Origin: Cryomorphaceae bacterium
GTDB taxonomy: Bacteria; Bacteroidota; Bacteroidia; Flavobacteriales; ECT2AJA-044
DNA length: 64,000 nucleotides
Assembly: GCA_017798125.1 (NCBI GenBank)
Contig: CP059070.1
Span: 558,001-622,000, forward strand
Reading direction: 5' to 3'
The notes under the pieces were generated by a model. It was not told the DNA's origin. It saw nothing but the letters and a program-made list of their open reading frames with translations, and did no database searches. How positions within the stretch are numbered: position 1 is the stretch's first letter; every line of letters starts with the position of its first letter. Below are positions 1 through 7,238 of the stretch, in pieces. The position numbers were made by a program, and so were the translations under genes.

Positions 1-949
1 CCTGGGCGCCCATGCTTTGGAAAGTGGAAATGTCCTGTCTTTTCTCCAGGAGGAGCATGGTGATGGAACCGATCAGGTTGAAGGTGGCGATCAGGACGAT
101 GAAGGCGAAAATGGCAAAGACCGCCCACTTCTCCGTCTGCATGACCTTGTAAAAGACCGAGTGGAGTTCGTATCGATTCTCCACGATGTAGTCCGGTCCC
201 AAATCCTTCTTCAATTGAGCGTGCAATTCCTCCATGGCCTTGTCGGACGTGCACCGAAATTCGAGGGCAGAAACAGTCGTTTGTGAGGCTCCTAGAGTTC
301 CCCGCATAAAGGAGATGGGAACGAGTACGTATTCTCCGTCAAAATCGGACTGGACCGAGAAGATACCGATGGGAAAAAGGCCGTTGATTCGAAACGCATC
401 TTCGGGCCGAGTACTCATCGTTGCGCCGGGCTTGGGTATATAGAGGAACAGCGGATTGTACATGTCCTGAAGACCGAGACCTAAGTAGTAGGAAACGCCC
501 TTCCCGAGGACGGCGAGGTCTTGATCGTCATCGGCCCGAAAGAAACGGCCTTGCCACATGAGGCTGTCGAGTCCCGTTAAGCCGCGGAAACTTGTGTCTA
601 CACCTCGTATTGTTGCGACATACTCCCGTTCACGGTACCGAAGAATGGCTTTTTCTTCGAGGACCTGGGAAAAGTGGATGACGCGGTCATCGTGCCGTAA
701 GGCACTTACATCCAAACTGTCGGTAGAAAAGACTTTACCCGTGGCTGGGCGGATGCGAATGTCGGGGTCAAAGGCTCCGTATAGATTCAGGAGTAGGCCT
801 TCGAAGCCGTTGAATACGCTGAGAATAATGAAAAGGGCAGCGGTACATACAGCCACGCCGAGCATTGAAATGCGCGTGATCCAGTTCACGGCATTTGTAC
901 GCTTCTTAGAAACGAGGTAACGTCGGGCGATGTACCAGCTCAGGTTCAC
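1..949 (-). CDS. LolC/LolE-family ABC transporter permease (3' end outside window)
   Basis: Only the first 316 codons are inside the window. The N-terminus (VNLSWYIARRYLV, read with GTG as start) is followed by a first membrane segment of the ISMLGVAVCTAALFIILSVF type, then a long periplasmic domain and, near the window edge, a second hydrophobic stretch (VFAIFAFIVLIATFNL). This is the layout of FtsX-like permeases that extract lipoproteins from the inner membrane (LolC/E) or related MacB-type permeases. The GTG start overlaps the rbfA stop codon (GTGA, 946-949), which points to translational coupling with rbfA. The family call is firm; the LolC/E assignment is inference from the N-terminal pattern. 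Confidence 0.82.
   Translation of the reverse strand, partial: MNLSWYIARRYLVSKKRTNAVNWITRISMLGVAVCTAALFIILSVFNGFEGLLLNLYGAFDPDIRIRPATGKVFSTDSLDVSALRHDDRVIHFSQVLEEKAILRYREREYVATIRGVDTSFRGLTGLDSLMWQGRFFRADDDQDLAVLGKGVSYYLGLGLQDMYNPLFLYIPKPGATMSTRPEDAFRINGLFPIGIFSVQSDFDGEYVLVPISFMRGTLGASQTTVSALEFRCTSDKAMEELHAQLKKDLGPDYIVENRYELHSVFYKVMQTEKWAVFAIFAFIVLIATFNLIGSITMLLLEKRQDISTFQSMGAQ
688..705 (+). repeat. Dispersed hairpin repeat inside the ABC permease gene
   Basis: The plus strand reads CATC-GTGCC-GTAA-GGCAC (variable pair T/A, 4-base loop). The gene on the minus strand reads Leu-Arg-His-Asp. Confidence 0.65.
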
Positions 950-1305
950 TTGAAGGGGTTGTCTCCTTCCCCTTTGAGTAGACGATCGATTTCATCCCGC
1001 TCATCGAGGGTAGTGTCCAATCGAAAATCGAGATCGGGCACAACGCGCATTTGATTGCGGATTCGCTGACCCAATTGATGGCGGAGATGACCGGTGCTGT
1101 CGGTGATTTGCTTCATGATGACACCCTGGTTTCCCGTAGGGAAAACACTGACGAATACTTTCGCGTAACTCAAGTCGGGTGCTACGCGAACTTCGCTTAC
1201 GCTGACCAAGGTTCCGCGGAAGTGATCGCGGGCAAAGGCATCGAGCAGTTCTCCGAGGTCTTTTTGCAAGACGCTGTTGACTTTCTTTAATCGTTGACTC
1301 TCCAT
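946..1305 (-). CDS. rbfA: Ribosome-binding factor A
   Basis: The 119-aa product has the normal RbfA length and shape: a basic N-terminus (MESQRLKKVNSVLQKDLGEL), the central SVSEVRVAPDLSYAKVFVS strand region, and a C-terminal RVVPDLDFRLDTTLDER segment typical of the family. RbfA binds the 30S subunit during late 16S rRNA maturation and cold adaptation. A perfect Bacteroidota -7 box (TATCTTTG, 1310-1317) sits only four bases before the ATG, so the mRNA may be leaderless. The downstream permease gene overlaps its stop codon. Confidence 0.93.
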   Translation of the reverse strand: MESQRLKKVNSVLQKDLGELLDAFARDHFRGTLVSVSEVRVAPDLSYAKVFVSVFPTGNQGVIMKQITDSTGHLRHQLGQRIRNQMRVVPDLDFRLDTTLDERDEIDRLLKGEGDNPFK

Positions 1306-1309
1306 TGGG

Positions 1310-1317
1310 CAAAGATA
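1310..1317 (-). promoter_or_regulatory. -7 box of the rbfA promoter
   Basis: On the minus strand the bases read TATCTTTG, a perfect match to the Bacteroidota TAnnTTTG element. The box ends four bases before the rbfA ATG, which would place the transcription start at or next to the start codon. Confidence 0.6.
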
Positions 1318-1417
1318 CGGGAAATAGGCCTTCGACGCGGCTTTGTGGGTCTTAACACCTCATTATGAATTCGATGTCGGACTTCGCCGTTACTCTGACA
1401 ACACTAAACATTTCAAC

Positions 1418-1744
1418 ATGAAAACACTAGCACTCACCTTGGCCTTTGTTCTGACGAGCTTGGCAGGGCCAGCAAAATCTCCGGACCGCGTATCTATGAC
1501 CTTGCGCAACAACACGGCAACGTCTATTCCACTCGTCATTCCAGGAGTGATGAATCCCAATCTTTCTCCTTTCAGCAACAGCGGCGTGACCGTGGCGGTG
1601 GGGCAGAAATTTTACTTCTACCCGAAGGGTAAGAAGTTCATGGGTAAAAAGGAGTTGCTTTTTGAAGCGACGCCTGAACTTGAAGGCAAAACGCTCATTG
1701 TCAATAAGCTCATCAAAGAGCGGATGGCAGAGCTGACAGACTAA
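1418..1744 (+). CDS. Small exported protein of unknown function
   Basis: A 108-aa product with a clear signal peptide (MKTLALTLAFVLTSLAGPA). The mature part is basic and rich in hydroxyl residues, with a phrase like SMTLRNNTATSIPLVIPGV that suggests a small beta-sandwich. An upstream in-frame start at 1343 would add a tail that spoils the signal peptide, so the ATG at 1418 is preferred. The last four bases overlap the end of the convergent GreA-like gene. I do not recognise the family. It resembles small periplasmic proteins common in Flavobacteriia. Confidence 0.65.
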   Translation: MKTLALTLAFVLTSLAGPAKSPDRVSMTLRNNTATSIPLVIPGVMNPNLSPFSNSGVTVAVGQKFYFYPKGKKFMGKKELLFEATPELEGKTLIVNKLIKERMAELTD

Positions 1745-2193
1745 AGTACCTCTTGAACGCGGTATAAGTTGCCGCGGAACTGAGCAGAACCGTCTACCGG
1801 CATACCCTTCAAGGCTTGAGCAAGCGGACTCGTGAGTCCAATGACCATGACCTCCGTATTGCTCACGGTTACGGAACCCATGCCGGTGGCAAAATAATAC
1901 CACCGATCGCTAATGCGGGCCAACGCGCCCAGCACAACGCGGTCGGTGTTTTCTTTAGGGAGGCGCTGTAGAACCTCCCACTGTTTTTTAGCAGCGGAAT
2001 ATTGAGCGCCCAGCCGTTCTTGTTCCAACTGAATCATGGCTCGGCCGGTTTCGTGCTTGTCTCCGGCACTACTCTTCGTCTCACTGCCTAAATCGGCCTT
2101 GAGGGCATTGATTTGATCTTGAATTCCGGAGAGTTGCTCTTGAAGGAGCGATAAACAATGACTGTGTACCTCGGCTTTGACCAGCGCCGGCAT
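1741..2193 (-). CDS. GreA/GreB-like C-terminal domain protein
   Basis: The 150-aa product starts with a short helical, coiled-coil-like part (about residues 10-40, LLQEQLSGIQDQINALKADL) and ends with a GreA/GreB-type domain (about 85-150: VVLGALARISDRWYYFATGMG, then VIGLTSPLAQALKGMPVDG). GreA proteins act on backtracked RNA polymerase, but this one lacks the usual full N-terminal coiled coil and its acidic tip cannot be recognised, so a transcription role is uncertain. Its ATG overlaps the stop codon of the TonB receptor gene (TAATG), so the two are translationally coupled. Similar short proteins are often mis-annotated as 3-oxoacyl-ACP synthase in flavobacterial genomes. Confidence 0.7.
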   Translation of the reverse strand: MPALVKAEVHSHCLSLLQEQLSGIQDQINALKADLGSETKSSAGDKHETGRAMIQLEQERLGAQYSAAKKQWEVLQRLPKENTDRVVLGALARISDRWYYFATGMGSVTVSNTEVMVIGLTSPLAQALKGMPVDGSAQFRGNLYRVQEVL

Positions 2194-4238
2194 TAGTTGC
2201 GGTATTCAGGGCCCAGGCTCATGTTGAGCTTGATGAAGTAACTGCGTCCCCAGCTGACCAGTTGTGCACCGCCTGGACTGTGGGTAGAATTGCTCACCTG
2301 GCTCACCTCTACCGTTTGAATATCGAAGAGGTTCTTGGCTCCTACAGACACGAAGACTCGGTTGTTCCAGAAGCCGCGTGAGAAGCTCAAGTGGGTCATG
2401 TTGTAAGGGCTCTGCTCGTTCAAAGTCAACACCTCATCACTGAGGAAGTAGTTCCCTTGTTTTCCGAAGTAGCGGAAGTTCAGGGTTACGTTGGTTTCAA
2501 TCTTCGGTATAACGTAGGTAGCTTGGAGGTTCAAGTCTACCGTACCGATGTATTCCGTAGGCTCGGTCAACTCATCCCAGAAGGACTTGGCCCGAGTATA
2601 ACCAGCTCCAAAAAGGAAGGTAAAATCATCGTAGAGCTTGTAGTCCAATTCAGCGTTAATTCCATCGGTCCATAGGCGGCCTACGTTGATGTACTCGTAG
2701 TACAGTGGGGCCGTCTGGGCCAAGGTGATTTGATTCTCAATATAGTTGTAGAAGATGCGTCCCCGAACCAAGGCCCGATGGGCTTCATTGGTCAACAATT
2801 CGCGCTCTACGGCGATGTACGCATTGTGAGAAGTCTCGGCTTCGAGGTTGGGATTTCCATGAATGTCGTGGTTCACGTCGACAAACTCGAAGTACTGTTC
2901 TTTGAGGTCCGGTGCCCGGAATCCTTGGGCATAACCCGCGCGTACGATTAGATTTTTATCTCCGCGATACACCGCTTTGATCGAAGGTAACACGGGATGA
3001 TCAAATCGACTGTTCCACCCGACGCGCACGCTCGGCTGAATGGTCCAACGCTCATTGGGCATATATTGAGCCCCTACCCATCCCGCGATGTTCATCATTC
3101 GGGTTTCATTGATGGGCGTAGAAGAACTGTCGATGATTCGGTCGCCTGCTCCGGTTTCGTACTGCGTTTCCAAACCGTATTCCGCCTTCCAGCGATTTCC
3201 GTATTTCGCGGTGACGATGGTCCGGTTCAAAAGCGTGGTAAACTTCGAGGTATCCTGACCATCGGCCAGCACATAGTTTGAATCATTCTCGAAGTCAATG
3301 CGGCGATTCTCGCTGACGCGATCGTAAAGGTTGAAAGCCGTTACGCTGTTGAATTTGTGTTTTCGCCCCATATCAAACTTCAAGTGGGCCCTTGGATCGA
3401 TGCGGCGCGTATAGAAGTACTGATCAAAAGAGTAAGGCTCAAATTGTGGGCGCTTGACTTCTCCGAGATCTCTTACCAGTTCATCAAAGTATCGAACCGA
3501 GATGCCGAATTCCAAGCTTTTCTTGCCGTAGTACTTGAACTGAGCGTCTCCACCGATCTGCTCCTTTGGGTTCCACATGCTTTGGGAAGAACGCAAGCTG
3601 TCGTCCGAAAAGAGCTGTGATTTATAGCGAAAGACGCTTCCGGAGAGCATTACGCGCCCCAATCGACCAGATAGGCCCAATGTGTTGCTCAAGAGCCCCA
3701 CATTCTCCCATTGATTTTGTGTAGTGACCGACCACTCTGCGCCGTCGTTCTTCTTGGTGATTAGGTTGATAACGCCTCCGGCCGCGTTGGTTCCGTACCG
3801 GTTGCTCATAGCTCCTTGGACAATCTCCACGCGCTCCACATTGTACAGCGGAAGTTGGGAGATATCAATATTCCCGTCCAAACGGCCAATCACGGGCACT
3901 CCGTCGATCATGATTTGAACGTTGTTTCCACCAATGCCCTGCATGGTCAGTCCGGCCCCGAGCGAAGGATCTTGATTGACCCGAAGATTGAGCTGTTGCT
4001 CCAAGACCTCATCGAGCTGTTGGAAGCCCATGGTCTGAATCTGCTCCGCGTCAATAACCTTGACTTCGTGAACAGCCTTTTCAGCAGAAGTCGGTTCAAA
4101 CTCGCCCGTCACGACTACATCCTCCAATTCGTAGGTACGAACGGGGTCTGTAGAATCAGGAGCCTCCTCTACCTGAGCTTGTGCCCAGGTAAAGGAGAGT
4201 CCTAATAAGATCGTTATGAGCGTTCTTGTCTTCAGAAT
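2193..4238 (-). CDS. TonB-dependent receptor, HmuR-like, with a probable ATT start
   Basis: The product has an N-terminal plug (about residues 38-160: LEDVVVTGEFEPTS, then MQGIGGNNVQIMIDGVPV and NAAGGVINLITKK) and a 22-stranded-type barrel ending in a short beta strand (SYFIKLNMSLG). It imports a substrate across the outer membrane using TonB energy. The gene before it encodes a HmuY-like protein, so heme is the likely cargo (inference). Reading upstream of the first TTG (4127) in frame gives a good signal peptide, KTRTLITILLGLSFTWAQAQ, but no ATG, GTG or TTG before it. The candidates are ATT at 4238, overlapping the previous stop as TAATT, or CTG at 4235. The next junction in the same operon is a normal TAATG. 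From ATT the product would be 681 aa. Confidence 0.85.
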   Translation of the reverse strand: MLKTRTLITILLGLSFTWAQAQVEEAPDSTDPVRTYELEDVVVTGEFEPTSAEKAVHEVKVIDAEQIQTMGFQQLDEVLEQQLNLRVNQDPSLGAGLTMQGIGGNNVQIMIDGVPVIGRLDGNIDISQLPLYNVERVEIVQGAMSNRYGTNAAGGVINLITKKNDGAEWSVTTQNQWENVGLLSNTLGLSGRLGRVMLSGSVFRYKSQLFSDDSLRSSQSMWNPKEQIGGDAQFKYYGKKSLEFGISVRYFDELVRDLGEVKRPQFEPYSFDQYFYTRRIDPRAHLKFDMGRKHKFNSVTAFNLYDRVSENRRIDFENDSNYVLADGQDTSKFTTLLNRTIVTAKYGNRWKAEYGLETQYETGAGDRIIDSSSTPINETRMMNIAGWVGAQYMPNERWTIQPSVRVGWNSRFDHPVLPSIKAVYRGDKNLIVRAGYAQGFRAPDLKEQYFEFVDVNHDIHGNPNLEAETSHNAYIAVERELLTNEAHRALVRGRIFYNYIENQITLAQTAPLYYEYINVGRLWTDGINAELDYKLYDDFTFLFGAGYTRAKSFWDELTEPTEYIGTVDLNLQATYVIPKIETNVTLNFRYFGKQGNYFLSDEVLTLNEQSPYNMTHLSFSRGFWNNRVFVSVGAKNLFDIQTVEVSQVSNSTHSPGGAQLVSWGRSYFIKLNMSLGPEYRN

Positions 4239-5497
4239 TACTGGATGATCAGACGTTCAGTGGTTTGCGCTGTTCCTACGGTCATAGTAACTACGTACAT
4301 TCCCGGTGCAGCGTCAAGTTGAATCGCTTGTTTGTTGTATCCGGTTTCAACGCGGAAGCTTTCCTCTGCCACAATGCGACCTTGCAAGTCAACGATGCGG
4401 TACGAGCCTTCTGTTCCAGCATCCGCCCAATCCAAGGTCAAGTTGACATTGCTGCTGGCTGGATTCGGGTACATGGCAAAACCGTTCAAATCTTCGATCT
4501 CAGGCGTACTCACGTACTGACCTAGATATTCTTTTTCCAATGTGATGATTCCCGTGCTTGATCCTTCGAAGTCGATGAACTGCATCTGGAAGAGGCTATC
4601 GCTTTCGGTAGTCACAAAGTATACGCGGTCGCTCAAGGTGATCCAGCTGAAAGATCCCAAATCAAAGTAACGCCAGTCGTGTCCAATCACATCAATGCTG
4701 TCTGTCAAGTCCGCTTCGTGATCAACAAATTCAACGCTTGATGGATCCACGCCATTGGCTTGGGCCACATATACATTTGGTGCGATCAATGCACCTCCTA
4801 CATTGTACTCCAAGAAGGTTCCGTCTCCAGCGTCCAAGGATTGGCTGAAACGCGTGAACATCATATCCCAGCTGGTCGGCTCGATATCAACGACTGCGTT
4901 ATTCGCCAAGGAATAGAAGACAATCTTTTTGCTGTACGCGGTTTGATCCAAGGTGCTGGTGATTTCATTTCCACCATCGAGATCTGCCCACTTAAAGGTG
5001 AAGGTTCCCAAGATTAGTGATTCCACCATGAACTTCTTGAAGGATCCGTTGCGGAGTTGAATGATGAATACACGGTCACCGATGACCTCGTGGCTTACAA
5101 AATCGTAAACACCCCATCCGAAGTCTGCAGGGTTTCCAGCAGCCGCTGGTGTGTTGAATGCTCCTTCAGACCAGGATACATCCGGGTTGCGGAGGTACTC
5201 CACGGTATCGTTGATGGTGACGGTATTGAAATCGCTTGCACTGGTCAACCATGCAGAAACCGGGCCTTGTGCTCCAGCGCCAGAAGCTACACCTTCGTTG
5301 ATGAAGACACTCGCCATCGAAGGATTCACATTAAAACCGATGTCCCAGGCTTCTAGTGAAGAAGCGGATGTATTACCGCTTGAAAGGCTGTAATAGGTTT
5401 GATTGATGTAACCAGCGCCGACAGATACCTGATCGATCTGTTGTGCAGTAACTCCAAAAGTGACAAGGAGGAGTAAAGAAAGTACGGACTGTTTCAT
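4238..5497 (-). CDS. HmuY-like heme-binding protein with T9SS sorting domain
   Basis: The 419-aa product has a signal peptide (MKQSVLSLLLLVTFGVTAQ), a central domain that reads like the HmuY family (repeated patterns such as SWDMMFTRF and DWRYFDLGSFSW in an all-beta protein), and a C-terminal T9SS type A sorting domain from about residue 340 (MYPNPASSNVNLTL to TTERLIIQ). HmuY proteins take heme from host or environmental hemoproteins and pass it to the TonB receptor HmuR. The next gene is a TonB receptor, the expected partner. The T9SS domain would put this protein on the cell surface or release it, unlike lipoprotein HmuY of Porphyromonas. A -7 box lies 33 bases upstream. Confidence 0.8.
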   Translation of the reverse strand: MKQSVLSLLLLVTFGVTAQQIDQVSVGAGYINQTYYSLSSGNTSASSLEAWDIGFNVNPSMASVFINEGVASGAGAQGPVSAWLTSASDFNTVTINDTVEYLRNPDVSWSEGAFNTPAAAGNPADFGWGVYDFVSHEVIGDRVFIIQLRNGSFKKFMVESLILGTFTFKWADLDGGNEITSTLDQTAYSKKIVFYSLANNAVVDIEPTSWDMMFTRFSQSLDAGDGTFLEYNVGGALIAPNVYVAQANGVDPSSVEFVDHEADLTDSIDVIGHDWRYFDLGSFSWITLSDRVYFVTTESDSLFQMQFIDFEGSSTGIITLEKEYLGQYVSTPEIEDLNGFAMYPNPASSNVNLTLDWADAGTEGSYRIVDLQGRIVAEESFRVETGYNKQAIQLDAAPGMYVVTMTVGTAQTTERLIIQ

Positions 5498-5530
5498 TTT
5501 ATCTGTTTAGAACCATTCTTAATAACGCCG

Positions 5531-5538
5531 CAAATGTA
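5531..5538 (-). promoter_or_regulatory. -7 box upstream of the HmuY-like gene
   Basis: The minus strand reads TACATTTG, a perfect TAnnTTTG match 33 bases before the ATG at 5497. It would give a short 5' leader. A second perfect box (TATCTTTG) lies farther upstream at 5602-5609 and could serve the same operon. No Fur-type palindrome was recognised here. Confidence 0.5.
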
Positions 5539-5601
5539 GGGGCCAACACCCATTCGGCCAAGACTTTTGCGCTTTATTTAGAATCAATCTTCTTAATGGC
5601 G

Positions 5602-5609
5602 CAAAGATA
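5602..5609 (-). promoter_or_regulatory. Second possible -7 box upstream of the HmuY-like operon
   Basis: The minus strand reads TATCTTTG. It lies between the sulfotransferase gene end and the HmuY-like gene start, so it could be a second promoter for the heme operon with a leader of about 100 bases. No open reading frame of note follows directly. Confidence 0.4.
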
Positions 5610-5715
5610 GCCTCTATCGGCCGGCTGGTCAAAAGCAGCAAGCTGAATTTTATCAGGTTTTAACACCGATTGACGGCGAAAGGTTGGGGAGTTATAGAAG
5701 TTTATTTGGAGGTAC

Positions 5716-7095
5716 TCAAGCCTTAGCTCTGAGCTGGTCGTAGAGACTCTTTGCCTGAGCAAGAAGCGTCGCGTCCGCTTCGACTTCTACCTTTCGAACC
5801 CCTGTATGCGGGGCCAGGTTTTGGCCCTCACGGGCCGATAACAATCCTCCCAAAGCACGCTCAACCACCTCATTGGGCTCAGCACAAAAGTCCTCATAGG
5901 CCACGAAAACCGTTTGGTCGTCCTGAATCTCCAAAGCATACCTGTACACCTCAATCCACAGCTTCAACCAATAGTTGATGCTCTTAGGATCGCCCTCCAA
6001 TGGACCGCCCTCACCAAAGCAGAAGGGCTTTTGACCCCGACCAAACTCATGGTGAGCCAGCCAATTCATGTACTCCAGAACGAAAGGGTCTTCCTCTTGC
6101 ATCTCCGAGTACTGCAGGTGCTTTTCCAAAAGCGATGCCGCTTGCGTGAGCGGGTCTCGGAAGAGGATCACCATTCGAAACTTCGGATTCAAGGCTCGGA
6201 CCGATGCATAGCGAAGCAAAAAGTTGTTGTTCTTGGCCACGTAGACGCGCTCGTTCTCGCCACGCACAACAGCCTGATAATCCAGATACTGCGCGTAGGC
6301 CTCCTTGGATAGATCGTGCGTGCGCAAGCAATCTTCCTCCACGTATTCGCTTTCGGTCACCGCTTTAAAGAAGACCTCTTCTAAAGCCTCGCTGGAATCC
6401 AGACCCACCATGACTCCGTCGCCATGGCTTCGCTCAACCTGAACTTCGGCCTTGGGACTATACAACCTTGCCCACGTTGTCGGCGCCAGCACAAAGGGCA
6501 TATTGGCGTAGCTCAAAGAAGCGAAGGAACCGCGATTCATCACCGCATTCAAAAAGCTGGTGGTTCCCGCTCGCGCCAGACCAGAAATGATGAGGAATTG
6601 AGCCTTCGGCTCGATGTTCTTTTTCCGCGCCGCGTGGACATCGCGCCGCAAAAGGCGCAGGCCTACATGAGGATTGTCCAGCGCTAGATGGTGAAGCAAC
6701 TGAGCCAAGGGCGAATAACCTGAGGAATTCTGGCTCTTTGGGCCAAAAGGAATGACCAGGGGTAACGTTGCCCCCACGGAAAGGGCCACCACATTCCACA
6801 CCCCACTCGGTGCAAAAGGCCGGTCTTCGATAAACCACTCTTGAAAAGCAAAAGGAAAGGCCGCGGCAGACCCAAAGGCCAGCAGCAGTACCCCAATCAC
6901 GGCAAATAGAGCTCCCGTCAACCGTTTGGTTCGTCGCTCAATGGTTGGAAGCTTTTCTTCATCCGTCCCCGGCGCTAAAAAAATGTCCAGCAAGTGCACG
7001 CTCGACTCCGCCAAGGCGAAGAAGCGCTTGGTGAAAATGCGGACGATCACCATAAAGACGACCCCGGCCCAGCCGATGATCAGGTAATCGACCAT
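5716..7095 (-). CDS. Membrane-anchored sulfotransferase
   Basis: The 459-aa product begins with a membrane segment (residues 4-22), a loop, and two more hydrophobic stretches (about 62-82 and 101-117). The C-terminal half is a sulfotransferase domain: the 5'-phosphosulfate loop is IISGLARAGTTSF (169-181), and a 3'-phosphate site is visible in the RMVILFRDPLTQAAS segment. PAPS-dependent sulfotransferases move sulfate to sugars, lipids or peptides. The membrane anchor suggests a membrane-bound acceptor (inference). Its ATG overlaps the stop of the 47-aa membrane protein gene (TGATG), so the cassette 8518-5716 is co-translated. No substrate can be read from the sequence. Confidence 0.82.
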   Translation of the reverse strand: MVDYLIIGWAGVVFMVIVRIFTKRFFALAESSVHLLDIFLAPGTDEEKLPTIERRTKRLTGALFAVIGVLLLAFGSAAAFPFAFQEWFIEDRPFAPSGVWNVVALSVGATLPLVIPFGPKSQNSSGYSPLAQLLHHLALDNPHVGLRLLRRDVHAARKKNIEPKAQFLIISGLARAGTTSFLNAVMNRGSFASLSYANMPFVLAPTTWARLYSPKAEVQVERSHGDGVMVGLDSSEALEEVFFKAVTESEYVEEDCLRTHDLSKEAYAQYLDYQAVVRGENERVYVAKNNNFLLRYASVRALNPKFRMVILFRDPLTQAASLLEKHLQYSEMQEEDPFVLEYMNWLAHHEFGRGQKPFCFGEGGPLEGDPKSINYWLKLWIEVYRYALEIQDDQTVFVAYEDFCAEPNEVVERALGGLLSAREGQNLAPHTGVRKVEVEADATLLAQAKSLYDQLRAKA

Positions 7096-7238
7096 CAGTC
7101 CTTCTTACGGAATCGTTTCTTGATTCGGATCCAAATGATGTATCCGAAGCTAAACGCCACGATCCCCGTGATGACCAAGATGAGTACAATGGTGCCGGCT
7201 CCGAGTCCCGGGCCGATGTAAAGCAAAGGTGCGCTCAT
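7095..7238 (-). CDS. 47-aa single-pass membrane protein between two sulfotransfer genes
   Basis: ATG at 7238-7236 to TGA at 7097-7095 encodes 47 residues: a short polar start (MSAPLLYIGPG), one strong membrane helix (about residues 15-37), and a very basic tail (IRIKKRFRKKD), giving an N-out/C-in prediction. Both ends overlap the neighbouring genes: ATGA with the upstream stop and TGATG with the downstream start. This double coupling, with a proper membrane helix and charge pattern, is the main evidence that the frame is real. I do not recognise a family. A role as a small partner of the membrane sulfotransferase is inference. Confidence 0.72.
   Translation of the reverse strand: MSAPLLYIGPGLGAGTIVLILVITGIVAFSFGYIIWIRIKKRFRKKD

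Noticed and set aside
1116-1145. TTTCCC-GTA-GGGAAA palindrome in rbfA
   Set aside because: It has the GTA loop and CC/GG core but lacks the ATC flank and the GNGCC arm, so it is not counted as a copy of the repeat.
5574-5762. Minus-strand frame of 62 codons between the sulfotransferase and HmuY-like genes
   Set aside because: It lies over a perfect -7 box and overlaps the sulfotransferase 3' end, and its protein has no recognisable features.
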